Source of the DNA: Paracidovorax wautersii
GTDB taxonomy: Bacteria > Pseudomonadota > Gammaproteobacteria > Burkholderiales > Burkholderiaceae_C
Length of the DNA: 64,000 nt
Direction of reading: 5' to 3'
Assembly: GCF_031453675.1 (NCBI RefSeq)
Contig: NZ_JAVIZX010000001.1
Location: forward strand, 3,184,001 to 3,248,000
Below the pieces are notes generated by a model. It ran no database searches. It was given only the letters and a program-made list of their open reading frames with translations, and had not been told where the DNA came from. Positions 49,734-58,441 of the stretch are shown piece by piece. The position numbers and the translations under genes were made by a program. The number at the start of each line of letters is the position of its first letter. Position 1 is the first letter of the stretch.

Positions 49734-51113
49734 TCACGCCGCCGGAAACCGCACCTGCATCTGCAGCCCCCGGTCGCCCGGGCTCGCCTGCATGTGCCAG
49801 CCGTGCGCACGGGCCACCTCCTGGCAGATCGACAGGCCCAGCCCGGCGCCTTCGTCGCGCCGGGCGGCGCCGCGCCAGAAGCGGTCGAACAGCCGGGGCA
49901 GGTCGGCTGGCGCCACGCCCGGGCCTTCGTCGGCCACGCTGAAGCCCTCGGCATCGATGGTCACGGTCACCACGCCTCCCTGCGGGCTGTGCTGGATGGC
50001 GTTTTCAAGCAGGTTCTTGAACAGGGTGAACAGGGCGCCCCGGTCCGCCTGCCAGCCGGCAGCCGCCGCCGCGGCGGCGTCCACGCGCTGCACGATGCGC
50101 ACGCCGTTCTGGCGCGCCACGCGGTCCATGTAGTCGCAGACCTCGGCTACGGCGGCCTGCGGGTCCACGGCGGCCAGCTGGTAGTTGCGCGCCTCGCTGG
50201 CTTCGGCCAGGTGCAGCAGCTGTTGCACCTGGCGCGCCATGCGGTCCACGTCCTGCAGCAGGAAGGGGGTGCGCTGGTCGTTCGGCTCCAGCTCGATCTG
50301 CGCGCGGATCAGGGCCAGCGGCGTCTTCAGCTCATGGGCGGCGTTGGCCAGAAATTCCTGCTGCGTCCGAAAGCCGGTCTGCAGCCGGTCCAGCGCCTGG
50401 TTGAAAGCCTCGACCAGCGGTGACAGTTCCTTGGGCAGGCCTCCGGTGCGCAGCCGCGCGTCCAGCGTCTGCGGCGTGATGCGCAGGGCTTCCTGCGAGG
50501 CCGTGCGCAGCGGCTTGAGCATGCGCTGCAGCGTGATGTGCGTGGCGAGCAGGAACACCGCCAGAAAGGTGACGCCGATCACCAGCATGCCCTGGTGCAG
50601 CGCCGGAATGCCGAACGAGTCGCGCATCTGCAGCACCAGGCGGTCGCTGGCGGCGAACTGCACGTACCATGGCCGGCCCTGGTGCGCCACCTCGGCGGTG
50701 GCGGCGTGCATGGCCACGCCCTTGCGGGTGAGGGCGAAGGCCTGCGTCCGGGGCTCGAAGGGGCGGCCTTCGGGCGTCAGCGGAGTGAAGTCGCCAGCGG
50801 GCGCGAAGACGACGCGGCCCTGCGCATCGGCGATGCGCACGATCACCTCGTCGCCGAAGCCGGTGAGCACCCAGCGTTCGATCTTGGTCTCGTCGAATCC
50901 TGTGGGCGTGCCGTCGGCCGCGAAGACGGCGCGGCGGGCCAGCGCCTCGGCGAACTCGGTGGAGCCGCACTCCAGCATGTAGCGGTTGAACGGTGCGGCC
51001 AGCAGCATGACGGTGGTGCCCACGAGCAGTGCGCTGAACGTCATGCCCAGCGCATACACCACCAGCAGCCGGGAGCGCAGGCTACGCGGCCAGTGCAGCT
51101 TCTTGCAGCGCAT
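49734..51113 (-). CDS. Sensor histidine kinase
   Basis: 459-residue membrane kinase of a two-component pair. Two transmembrane helices (about 16-40 and 174-195) flank a periplasmic sensor of about 130 residues. A HAMP-like linker follows, then the H-box AAHELKTPLALI with phospho-acceptor His260, the N-box NLLENAIQHS, DEGPGV and GAGLGL of the ATPase domain. The order and lengths match QseC/PmrB-type kinases. The start at 51113 (MRCKKLHWPRSLRSR) lies within the last 32 bases of the response regulator gene, in another frame, so the two are tightly coupled. The signal is unknown; the upstream MipA protein may be a target. Confidence 0.93.
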   Translation of the reverse strand: MRCKKLHWPRSLRSRLLVVYALGMTFSALLVGTTVMLLAAPFNRYMLECGSTEFAEALARRAVFAADGTPTGFDETKIERWVLTGFGDEVIVRIADAQGRVVFAPAGDFTPLTPEGRPFEPRTQAFALTRKGVAMHAATAEVAHQGRPWYVQFAASDRLVLQMRDSFGIPALHQGMLVIGVTFLAVFLLATHITLQRMLKPLRTASQEALRITPQTLDARLRTGGLPKELSPLVEAFNQALDRLQTGFRTQQEFLANAAHELKTPLALIRAQIELEPNDQRTPFLLQDVDRMARQVQQLLHLAEASEARNYQLAAVDPQAAVAEVCDYMDRVARQNGVRIVQRVDAAAAAAAGWQADRGALFTLFKNLLENAIQHSPQGGVVTVTIDAEGFSVADEGPGVAPADLPRLFDRFWRGAARRDEGAGLGLSICQEVARAHGWHMQASPGDRGLQMQVRFPAA

Positions 51114-51768
51114 AGCCGTGGCCTCGCAGGTTCGCGATCTGGTAGTGCGAGCCGGCAGCGGCCAGCTTGCGCCGCAGCCGGTGCAGGGCCACGTCGAGCG
51201 CATTGGGCGTGACCGTCTCCGACAGGCCCCAGGCGGCGGCCTCCAGCGCGGAGCGGCGCACGGTCTGCCCGGCCTTGCGGGCCAGGCACAGCATGATCTG
51301 CAGCTCGGCCGCGGACAGCGGCACGGTGGTGCCGGCGCAGGCCAGGGTGCTGTGCTCGGCGCTCACGGAGAGGTCGCCATAGCTCGGGTCGAGCGCCCGC
51401 ACCGCGGCGGGGCGCCGCAGCAGGGCCCGCACGCGGGCGATGAGCTCTTCCATGGGAAAGGGTTTGGTCAGGTAGTCGTCCGCGCCGCTGTCCAGGCCTT
51501 CGAGCCGGTCGTGCAGGGCGTCGCGTGCGGTCAGCATCAGGCAGGGCGTGGCGCGCCCGGCCGCGCGCAGGCGCCGCACGAGCTGCAGGCCGTCGCCGTC
51601 GGGCAGGCCCCGGTCCACCACCAGCACGCCGTAGTCCATGGTCTCCAGCGCCAGCGAGGCGGAATGCAGGTCATGGAACACGTCGGTTTCGATGCCCGCC
51701 TGCGAAAGGGCCTGGCGCACCAGCGCGGCCAGGCGGCCGTGGTCTTCGATGAGGGCGATGCGGTTCAT
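51082..51768 (-). CDS. OmpR-family response regulator
   Basis: 228-residue response regulator. The receiver domain has the acidic pocket IEDH, the phospho-accepting Asp52 in VVDRGLPDGDG, the Thr of LTARD and the Lys of YLTKPF. A winged-helix DNA-binding domain follows (LSAAELQIMLCLARK, ALDVALHRLRRKL, IANLRGHGYAL). It partners the kinase whose gene overlaps its 3' end. Upstream, 19 bases away, ends the TetR-C-like gene, and before that MipA, indicating one minus-strand operon. Confidence 0.95.
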   Translation of the reverse strand: MNRIALIEDHGRLAALVRQALSQAGIETDVFHDLHSASLALETMDYGVLVVDRGLPDGDGLQLVRRLRAAGRATPCLMLTARDALHDRLEGLDSGADDYLTKPFPMEELIARVRALLRRPAAVRALDPSYGDLSVSAEHSTLACAGTTVPLSAAELQIMLCLARKAGQTVRRSALEAAAWGLSETVTPNALDVALHRLRRKLAAAGSHYQIANLRGHGYALQEAALAA

Positions 51769-51787
51769 GCAGCGGTGGGGGCGGCGG

Positions 51788-52453
51788 TCAGTGGGGGGCC
51801 TGGGGAATGGGCGACGAAGCGTTGCGCGCGGGCACTGGCGGCAGAGGAGCGTCTGCGCAGGCATCGCACAGGGACAGCAGGTAGTCTCGCACCGAAACCA
51901 CCGGCAGGGCGGGCGGGCTGCCCGGCGCCGGGCGGGGAGCGCCGGCGTCCACGCTGACTGAGGCACCGCCAGGTGCCTTGCGCGGCCCATCGCCCGGGTC
52001 GCGACCCGCCAGGCTGTCTGCGGTACGCCGCAGCCACAGGGCCTCTGCTGCGGCGCGGCACTGCTGGGCCAGATCGCCATCCACGGTATCGCTGGCGAAG
52101 GCCTCGGCCACGAAATCGCGCCAGATGGTTTCGTAGGGCGGCTGCATCAGCAGTTGCAGCGCCCGTGCCTGCCGCCGGTCGGGCCGCAGGGCGTGGTCGC
52201 ACACGCTGCGCAGGTAGGCGCGCAGGCACCGGGCCGGCCCTGCCGGCTCGCCTTGCAGGGCGCGCAGCAGGTCGGCACGGAAAGCGCGGACCAGGCTTTC
52301 GAACAGCAGATCGAGCCGGGCCTCGCTCAGGGCCGAGCGCGGCGCCAGCCGGTGGGCGAGGGCGGGGCGCCGCAGCGGCGCGGGTGCCGGCGCAGCCGGC
52401 CAGGGCCGCTGCAGCGCCGTCGCTCGGGTGGGGGCGGTGCGTCCCATCGGCAT
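51788..52453 (-). CDS. TetR C-terminal-domain-like protein lacking the DNA-binding domain
   Basis: 221-residue protein. Residues about 50-160 resemble the ligand-binding/dimerisation half of TetR-type repressors (LFESLVRAFRADLLRALQGE, ARCLRAYLRSVCDH, LLMQPPYETIWRDFVAEAFA, CRAAAEALWLRRTADSL). In place of the usual N-terminal helix-turn-helix there are only about 45 residues rich in Pro, Ala and Arg, and the C-terminal 60 residues are also low in complexity. The ATG at 52453 shares one base with the mipA stop, which supports real translation. It could be a decayed repressor or a ligand-binding regulator acting through another protein. Family call is by pattern only. Confidence 0.5.
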   Translation of the reverse strand: MPMGRTAPTRATALQRPWPAAPAPAPLRRPALAHRLAPRSALSEARLDLLFESLVRAFRADLLRALQGEPAGPARCLRAYLRSVCDHALRPDRRQARALQLLMQPPYETIWRDFVAEAFASDTVDGDLAQQCRAAAEALWLRRTADSLAGRDPGDGPRKAPGGASVSVDAGAPRPAPGSPPALPVVSVRDYLLSLCDACADAPLPPVPARNASSPIPQAPH

Positions 52454-53310
52454 CAGAAGCGGTAGAGGTAGCCGATGCTGGCGCGCGACACGCTGGAGCG
52501 GCCGACGATGGGGCTGTTCTTGATCCCGTCCGGCAGGCGGGTGGCGGACACGTCGAGGAAGATCGTCTGCCGGGGCTGGAGCTGGTAGTCGGCCCGCAGG
52601 CCGATGCTGAACGTGGTGGCGGCCTTGCCGGCGTAGGCCTCGCGGCCGGGCAGGGCTTCGCTGGACTTCACGCCGTAGTAATAGTCCACGTACTTCTTGT
52701 CCAGCCACTGCGCTTGCACGCGCGGCGTGAGCGCCATGCGGCCGAAGCCGAAGCGGCGGTCCGCCTGCAGCTGCAATTGCTGCCCCTTGCTGTGGCTGGA
52801 GACGTCGCCCGTCCATTCGGCGGAGAGCCGGGCAATGGAGGTGCTCCAGGTCACGGCACCGCCGGCCCAGAAACTCTCCTTGCGCTCGTCCATGCCCCGC
52901 AGGGCGGGCGAGTCGCTGGCCTCGTAGCCCAGGCCCTCGTACTTGAGGCGCGCCGCCAGCTCGACGGAGCCATAGCCGCTGTGCCAGTGGCCCAGCTTCA
53001 GGTCGGCGCTGGGGCCGACGATGCGCAGCCAGCGGTTTTCAACATAGAGCAACGGCAGGGCGCGCTTCTTGTTGTCGACCCCTTCGTAGGGCTGCTGGAA
53101 GACGCCGGCGGCCAGGCCCAGGCCCCACTGCGTGCCCTGGGCCGACTCGGCGGAAGACTCTGGGGCGGGTGCGTCTGTACGGGACTGGGCGGCGGCGGGT
53201 CCCATGAGCCCGGCAGTGCCGAGGGCGGTGAAGGCGGCGAAGGTGGCGAAGGTGGCGAGGCGCTGCAGGGCCGGCGTGGCGCGGGCAGGGCGGGAGGGGC
53301 TTTGTTGCAT
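52453..53310 (-). CDS. MipA/OmpV-family outer-membrane protein
   Basis: 285-residue outer-membrane beta-barrel protein. After a long signal region (hydrophobic ATFATFAAFTALGTAGLMGP, ending AAAQS) come WGLGLAAGVFQQPYEGVDNK, LPLLYVENRWLRIVGPSADL, ELAARLKYEGLGYEASDSP, LSAEWTGDVSSHSKGQQLQL and the terminal SIGYLYRF with C-terminal Phe, as in MipA (murein scaffold) and OmpV. The start at 53310 matches the signal peptide. It heads an apparent operon with the TetR-C-like, response regulator and kinase genes, the usual layout when such a system controls an outer-membrane protein. Confidence 0.9.
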   Translation of the reverse strand: MQQSPSRPARATPALQRLATFATFAAFTALGTAGLMGPAAAQSRTDAPAPESSAESAQGTQWGLGLAAGVFQQPYEGVDNKKRALPLLYVENRWLRIVGPSADLKLGHWHSGYGSVELAARLKYEGLGYEASDSPALRGMDERKESFWAGGAVTWSTSIARLSAEWTGDVSSHSKGQQLQLQADRRFGFGRMALTPRVQAQWLDKKYVDYYYGVKSSEALPGREAYAGKAATTFSIGLRADYQLQPRQTIFLDVSATRLPDGIKNSPIVGRSSVSRASIGYLYRF

Positions 53311-53443
53311 GGGAAGGGCGGTGGTGTGGAGACCCGCCGATGCTCCGGCAGGCCGCCTTACTGGCGACTTACCACGCGGACCGGAATGCCGATACCGCCC
53401 AGAGCACGTGGCCCGGACACGGGTGGGCCGGTCGCCGCCCTGA

Positions 53444-54181
53444 TCAGGCGCCGCCGGCGGGCGCCACCACCGCGCCCTGGATGCCGTGCCGCTGCAGGGC
53501 CTGCGCGACAAAGCCCGATGCCTTGGCCTCTTCGACGAAATCCGCCAGCAGGCGCTGAGCGGCTTGGCTCCGCGGCCGGGGCAGGCCCATGGCCTGCTCG
53601 ATGACCATGAAGCGGCCAGGCAGCAGACGCAAATCGGCCCGCTGGGCGGCATCGGCCTCCAGCTGCTGGCGCACGCCGGCCGCCACATCGGAGCCGGTGG
53701 CCAGGAAGGTTTCCACCACCGCCGGCGAGGAGGGCGCCCGGACGATCTGCGCATGCGCCAGCGTGCGGCTGAGGAAGAGGTCGTACGCGCTGCCCTGGCC
53801 CACCACGACGGTGCAGCCCGGCTGGTCCACCTGGGCGTTGTCGGTCAGCGGAGAGCCGGCCGCCACCAGGTAGCTGCCTTCGATGAGCACATAGGGCGCA
53901 GAGAAGGCAATGCCCGCGCCGCGCACCGGGTCGATGGCGAAGAAGCCGAAGTCGGCCTCTTCGCGCGTGACAGCCTCCACCGACTGGGCTGCGGTGTCGA
54001 ACACCGCCAGCTCCAGGGGCAAACCCAGCCGCTCGGCGAAGCGGTGGGCCAGATCGACCGAGACCCCGGCGGGGCGGCCGTCGGCCTCGCGCCGCGCCAG
54101 GATGGGGTTGCCGGTGTTGATGGCGGCGCGGATGCGCCCCGTGGGCGCCAGGGTGGTCAGCAGGTCGGGCGTGACAGGCAT
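53444..54181 (-). CDS. Periplasmic-binding-fold protein without signal peptide
   Basis: 245-residue protein of the type II solute-binding (SBP_bac_3) fold: TGRIRAAINTGNPILARREA, GVSVDLAHRFAERLGLPLEL, DFGFFAIDPVRGAGIAFSAPY, and FVEEAKASGFVAQALQRHGI near the end. Amino-acid-binding proteins of ABC importers are the closest type. The N-terminus MPVTPDLLTTLAPTGR has no hydrophobic stretch and no upstream in-frame start would add a convincing one, so the protein is probably cytosolic. No permease or ATPase genes are nearby. It may be a cytoplasmic ligand-binding protein or an importer receptor that lost its export signal. Confidence 0.85.
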   Translation of the reverse strand: MPVTPDLLTTLAPTGRIRAAINTGNPILARREADGRPAGVSVDLAHRFAERLGLPLELAVFDTAAQSVEAVTREEADFGFFAIDPVRGAGIAFSAPYVLIEGSYLVAAGSPLTDNAQVDQPGCTVVVGQGSAYDLFLSRTLAHAQIVRAPSSPAVVETFLATGSDVAAGVRQQLEADAAQRADLRLLPGRFMVIEQAMGLPRPRSQAAQRLLADFVEEAKASGFVAQALQRHGIQGAVVAPAGGA

Positions 54182-54266
54182 GGCAAGGTGTCTCTAAGAA
54201 GGGTGGTGGGCGAAGGCGTTGAGGGCCAAGCGTGCCGGCTTTCGCATCCGCTGTAAACAGCACCGC

Positions 54267-55460
54267 TCAGGCGAGCGGGGCCCGCGGCGATGCAGCGCCC
54301 GGCCCATCGGATCCCTCGGTGCCAGGCACGATGCCCACGTAGCGGCCCCGTGGGCGGATCACCTGCGCCACCCCGAGTTGTTCCAGCCCGTGGGCCAGCA
54401 GGCCCACGCTGCGCGCGGTGGCGAACAGGGCGAAGGCGGCGTCCGTTGGCAGGCGGTAGTGCGCCACTAGCGCGGCCAGGGCGACGTCGATGTTGGGCTG
54501 CAGACCGGTGAGCGCGGTCACCTTTTCGATGAACCGGGCGATGAATTCCGGCGGCTCGAAGCGGGCCAGCAGGGCGGCAGCGCGGGGGTCGCCGTCCGGA
54601 TAGATGTGGTGGCCGAAGCCCGCGAACGGCAGCCCTGCGGACAGGTAATGGCCCACCACCTGGTCCTCGCCCAGCCGCTCCACGTCGGCGAACAGGTTCT
54701 GCACCCGGCCCGAGGCGTCCCCGTGCAGCGGGCCCGAAAGGGTCGTCAGCCCGGCCAGCAGGCAGGCGGGCAGCGAGGCGTTGGTGGACGCGGCGATGCG
54801 CGTGGCGAAGGCGGAGCTGGTCAGCTCATGGTCCACCAGCAGCACGAGTGCGGTCCGCAGCAGCTCGGCCACCGGGGCCTTCTGCTTCCAGCCGTTGGCA
54901 AAGCGCTGGTGCAGCGGTCCGTCGCCGGGCTGCGCGCCAAAGGCCGTGGCGAGGCGGCCGACCAGGCCCTGCGCCTCGGCGTGCAGCACATGCACCATGC
55001 GCCCGCGCGTCGAATGCCCCGTGGCCGCCAGCTGCGCCAGGGCGGTGAAGGCCGCGGTGCGCCCGGCCGGGCCGTCGGCGACGGGCACGGGGCAGGCGAA
55101 GTCCACCGGCCGGTCAGCGGCCCAGAGCAGCCGGGCGGCCTCTTCCAGGGTGGACGTGGCGGCCAGCGCCACCGCATCCTGGCCACGGTAGTACAGGTGC
55201 CCCCGCGCGAAGGTCGAGAGGGCGGTGGGAATGCTGGGCTCCGCGCCGAACAGGGTGTTGTTGGCCAGGGTTTCGTGCTTGCGGCCGGCCTGCTTGCGCC
55301 GCGCCAGCACGGCTACGTCGTCGGCGCGGTAGAGGCTGCGGCGGCTGTCGGCCGGGTCGGCTGCCACCTCGATCTTCTTGCGGCTGACGTATGCGTACAC
55401 GGTCTGGGGCTGCACCCCGAGCTGGGTGCAGACCTCTTCCATCGTGATCCAGGAGGCCAT
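54267..55460 (-). CDS. Helix-turn-helix citrate synthase family protein
   Basis: 397-residue fusion. Residues about 3-55 form a MerR/excisionase-type DNA-binding helix-turn-helix (ITMEEVCTQLGVQPQTVYAY, SRRSLYRADDVAVLARR). The rest is a citrate synthase: HELTSSAFATR (211 onward), GPLHGDA with His246, GFGHHIYP with His284, PNIDVAL with Asp325, and RPRGRYVG near 371. These correspond to the catalytic His, His and Asp and a substrate Arg, so the fold may still bind or use oxaloacetate and acyl-CoA. It starts at 55460 and is divergent from a catabolic operon across 112 AT-rich bases containing inverted repeats. A metabolite-responsive regulator is likely, but unproven. Confidence 0.9.
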   Translation of the reverse strand: MASWITMEEVCTQLGVQPQTVYAYVSRKKIEVAADPADSRRSLYRADDVAVLARRKQAGRKHETLANNTLFGAEPSIPTALSTFARGHLYYRGQDAVALAATSTLEEAARLLWAADRPVDFACPVPVADGPAGRTAAFTALAQLAATGHSTRGRMVHVLHAEAQGLVGRLATAFGAQPGDGPLHQRFANGWKQKAPVAELLRTALVLLVDHELTSSAFATRIAASTNASLPACLLAGLTTLSGPLHGDASGRVQNLFADVERLGEDQVVGHYLSAGLPFAGFGHHIYPDGDPRAAALLARFEPPEFIARFIEKVTALTGLQPNIDVALAALVAHYRLPTDAAFALFATARSVGLLAHGLEQLGVAQVIRPRGRYVGIVPGTEGSDGPGAASPRAPLA

Positions 55461-55488
55461 GGTCCGGAGGCTTTCACAAATATATATG

Positions 55489-55521
55489 TTGATTTTATAG
55501 ATCAATATTGCTTGATTGGTC
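55489..55521. promoter_or_regulatory. Candidate operator: alternating TTGAT/ATCAA inverted repeats in the divergent promoter
   Basis: TTGAT (55489-55493), ATCAA (55501-55505) and TTGAT (55512-55516) are spaced by 7 and 6 bases, giving two overlapping inverted repeats; the outer GTTGA and TCAAC also pair. The surrounding 55475-55535 is strikingly AT-rich for this genome (TATATATGTTGATTTTATAG) and lies between the two divergent starts, so it probably holds both promoters and the binding site of a regulator. Confidence 0.5.
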
Positions 55522-55572
55522 AACTGTTAATTAGGATGCGTCCATCGCTCCTGCTGACCTGTACCGCACGCC

Positions 55573-56526
55573 ATGAAGCCTCGCATCCTCCAACTCAATC
55601 CCATCCTCATTCCCGCCGCCAACGATCAGTTGGCCGCGCTGTACGAGGTGCACAAGTACTTCGAGATCGCCGACCCAGAGGCGTGGCTGCGTGAGTACGG
55701 CAGCAGCATCGAGGCGGTGATCACGGGCGGGCATACCGGCATCTCGCGCCCCATGCTGGAGCAGCTGCCCGCGCTGAAGGTGGTGGCCGTGAATGGTGTC
55801 GGCACCGATGCCGTGGACCTGGCCTACTGCCGCACCCGCGGCCTGCCGGTCACGGCCACGCTGGGCGCGCTGACCGAGGACGTGGCCGACCTGGCCATCG
55901 GCCTGCTGATCGCCGCCTGCCGCAACCTCTGCGCAGGCGACCGCTTCGTGCGGGACGGCCAGTGGGAGCTGTACCCGCAGCCCAGCGCCATTCCGCTGGC
56001 GCGTCGCTTCAGCGGCATGCGCGTGGGCATCGTGGGCATGGGCCGGGTGGGGCGGGCCGTGGCGGTGCGCGCGGCCGCCTTCGGCTGCCCGATCCGCTAC
56101 ACCGATCTGCGCGCCATGGACGACATCGCCCATCCCTTCGTACCGACCCTGCTGGAGCTGGCCCAGGAGTCGGACGCGTTGGTGCTCTGCGCCGCTGCGG
56201 ACCAGGCCGAGGGCATCGTGAATGCGGCGGTGCTCGATGCACTGGGGCCCAGCGGCTTCCTGGTGAACGTGGCCCGCGGCCGGCTGGTCAACGAGGCGGA
56301 CCTGGCCGCTGCGGTCACGGCCGGGCGCATCGCCGGGGCCGGACTGGATGTGTTCGTGGACGAGCCGCGCGTGCCCCGGGCCCTGCGCCAGTCCGATGCC
56401 GTGACGCTGCAGGCCCACCGTGCCAGCGCCACCTGGGAGACCCGTGCGGCCATGGCCGACATGGTGCTCGCCAGCGTGGCCCAGGCCCTGGCGGGCGAAC
56501 GCCCCGCGATGAGCCTGACGACCTGA
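55573..56526 (+). CDS. D-2-hydroxyacid dehydrogenase (glyoxylate/hydroxypyruvate reductase-like)
   Basis: 317-residue NAD(P)-dependent enzyme. The Rossmann motif VGIVGMGRVGRAV is present, and the catalytic residues Arg (NVARGRLVNE), Glu (DVFVDEPRVP) and His (LQAHRASATWETR) are in order. It probably reduces a 2-keto acid such as glyoxylate or hydroxypyruvate or oxidises the matching hydroxy acid. First gene of the operon divergent from the helix-turn-helix citrate synthase; the start at 55573 is the only close ATG. A Bug-type receptor gene follows after 114 bases, so the pathway substrate may be an imported carboxylic acid. Confidence 0.92.
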   Translation: MKPRILQLNPILIPAANDQLAALYEVHKYFEIADPEAWLREYGSSIEAVITGGHTGISRPMLEQLPALKVVAVNGVGTDAVDLAYCRTRGLPVTATLGALTEDVADLAIGLLIAACRNLCAGDRFVRDGQWELYPQPSAIPLARRFSGMRVGIVGMGRVGRAVAVRAAAFGCPIRYTDLRAMDDIAHPFVPTLLELAQESDALVLCAAADQAEGIVNAAVLDALGPSGFLVNVARGRLVNEADLAAAVTAGRIAGAGLDVFVDEPRVPRALRQSDAVTLQAHRASATWETRAAMADMVLASVAQALAGERPAMSLTT

Positions 56527-56640
56527 GCGCGCGGCCTGGCGGCCGCGTGCCGCCCACCCTGCGCACAAGCCGGACACAGGTGCGGCGCAGGGGAGGGCAC
56601 TGCTTGAACGAAGACCACACAACGACAACGGAGACAAGAC

Positions 56641-57639
56641 ATGACCCAACGACGTTCCATCCTCATCCGCGCGCTGGCTCTGGCCGCGGCCCTTGGCGCA
56701 GTCGCGCCGGTTTGGGCCCAGGCCTCGGCCCCGGCCCCGGCCTTTCCGTCCAAGCCGGTCACGCTCGTCGTGCCGTTCCCGCCTGGTGGGGGCACCGACA
56801 CGGGTGCCCGGCTGCTGGCCGAGCAACTGGGCCGGCGTTGGGGCCAGACGGTGGTGGTGGACAACAAGGGCGGCGCCGCAGGACAGATCGGCGCCGACTA
56901 TGTGGCCAAGGCCAAGCCGGACGGCTACACGCTGTTGCTGGGCAACATCGGCACGCAGGCCATCAACCCGTCGCTGTACCCCAAGCTGCCCTATGACGCC
57001 GACACGGCCTTCGCTCCCATCACCCTGCTGGCCGAACTGCCGCTGGCGATGATGGTCCACCCCAGCGTGCAGGCGCGCACGCCGGCCGAGTTCATCGCGC
57101 TGGCCAAGGCCCAGCCAGGCTCGCTCACCTACAGCAGCTCCGGCGCCGGCGGCGCGCCGCACCTGGCGGCCGAGCTGTTCAAGGACCAGAGCGGGACATT
57201 CATCCTCCACGTGCCCTACCGCGGCGGCGGCCCGGCCATCGCCGACCTGCTGGCCGGCCATGTGCAGCTGTCGTTCATGACGGTGCTGGAGGCCTCGGGC
57301 CACATCAAGGCCGGCAAGCTGCGGGCTCTGGCCGTCACCGGCGACAAGCGCGTGGCGGCCTTCCCCGACGTGCCCACGCTGGCGGAAGGCGCCTTGCCCG
57401 GCTTCAACGCCATCTCGTGGATCGGCGTGCTGGCGCCGGGCGGCACACCGCCGGAACTGGTGCAGAAGATCGCCGCCGACGTGCGCGCCGTGATGGCGGA
57501 CGAGGCGGTGAAGGCGCGGTTCGCGGCGCTGGGCGGTGTGCCCCGCACGACGACACCCCCGGAATTCGCCAAGCTGATCAAGGACGACCGCGCGCGCTAC
57601 GCGCAGATCATCCGCAGCCGCAAGATCACCGTCGACTGA
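56641..57639 (+). CDS. Bug-family tripartite tricarboxylate transporter receptor protein
   Basis: 332-residue exported solute receptor. A signal peptide (RALALAAALGAVAPVWAQ) is followed by the Bug features KPVTLVVPFPPGGGTDTGAR, VDNKGGAAGQIGADYVAK, PDGYTLLLGNIGTQAINPSL, the second-lobe block and EAVKARFAALGGVPRTTTPP. Bug proteins deliver carboxylates to TctAB-type permeases, which are not encoded nearby, as is common in Comamonadaceae. AACGGAGAC precedes the ATG. A second Bug gene lies at 59277 in the same operon; the ligand is probably related to the hydroxyacid and FAH-type enzymes. Confidence 0.93.
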   Translation: MTQRRSILIRALALAAALGAVAPVWAQASAPAPAFPSKPVTLVVPFPPGGGTDTGARLLAEQLGRRWGQTVVVDNKGGAAGQIGADYVAKAKPDGYTLLLGNIGTQAINPSLYPKLPYDADTAFAPITLLAELPLAMMVHPSVQARTPAEFIALAKAQPGSLTYSSSGAGGAPHLAAELFKDQSGTFILHVPYRGGGPAIADLLAGHVQLSFMTVLEASGHIKAGKLRALAVTGDKRVAAFPDVPTLAEGALPGFNAISWIGVLAPGGTPPELVQKIAADVRAVMADEAVKARFAALGGVPRTTTPPEFAKLIKDDRARYAQIIRSRKITVD

Positions 57640-57724
57640 GCCGCGCCCTGGGCCCGGTTCGCACCGCCTCCGTCCGTCCGTTCGTTCGTTCGTTCCGCAC
57701 CCGCTTGCCGCAGGAGCTGTCTGC

Positions 57725-58420
57725 ATGACGTCTTTCGCCATTCCCGTGCCCGCCCCCGTCACCCTGGCGGTGGCCGGCAGCAGCGCACGGTTTCCCGTGG
57801 GCCGGGTGTTCTGCATCGGCCGCAACTACGCCTGGAGCGCGGACGAGCCGCGCCCGGCCGAGATGCCCGCGTGGTTCATGAAGCCCGCCAGTGCCGTCGT
57901 GCCGGCCCAGGGGGCCTTGCACTGCCCGCCGCAGACCACCGAGTTCTGCCACGAGGTGGAGCTGGTGGTGGCCATCGGCCAGGGCGGGCGCGGCATCGAT
58001 CCCGCACGGGCCGAGGCCGGCCACGTCTGGGGCTACGCCGTGGGGCTGGACATGACCCGGCGCGACCTGCAGCGGCAGGCCAAGGCAGCCGGCGGCCCCT
58101 GGGAGCCGGCCAAGGCCTTCGACCATTCCGCACCGTGTACCCCGCTGGTGCCGGCCGCACGCTGCGGCCACCCCCGCAGCGGCGCCATCTGGCTGACGGT
58201 CAACGGCGTGGAGCGGCAGCGGTCGGACGTGGCGCAGCTGCTATGGCCGGTGGCCGAGCTGATCGCCATGCTGTCCCGTTCGGTCACTCTCGCGCCGGGC
58301 GATCTGGTCTTCACGGGCACGCCGGCCGGCGTCGACGTGCTGCACCCCGGCGACAGCGTGCGGGCCGGTGTGGACGGCATCGGCGAACTGGCCATGGACG
58401 TCACCGCCACCTCTTCGTGA
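57725..58420 (+). CDS. Fumarylacetoacetate hydrolase family protein
   Basis: 231-residue enzyme of the FAH superfamily (acylpyruvase/decarboxylase/isomerase types). Near the N-terminus comes FCIGRNYAWSADE, then FMKPASAVVPAQGALHCPP, metal ligands in CHEVELVVAIG (Glu and Glu) and the Asp of GYAVGLDMTRRDLQRQAK, then FTGTPAGVDVLHPGD. The fold cleaves or rearranges carbon-carbon bonds of diketo acids with Mg2+. It lies in the catabolic operon between the two Bug genes and could convert the imported carboxylate's breakdown product. The exact reaction is not readable. Confidence 0.92.
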   Translation: MTSFAIPVPAPVTLAVAGSSARFPVGRVFCIGRNYAWSADEPRPAEMPAWFMKPASAVVPAQGALHCPPQTTEFCHEVELVVAIGQGGRGIDPARAEAGHVWGYAVGLDMTRRDLQRQAKAAGGPWEPAKAFDHSAPCTPLVPAARCGHPRSGAIWLTVNGVERQRSDVAQLLWPVAELIAMLSRSVTLAPGDLVFTGTPAGVDVLHPGDSVRAGVDGIGELAMDVTATSS

Positions 58421-58441
58421 TTCCCTTACTGGAGCCCTGTC

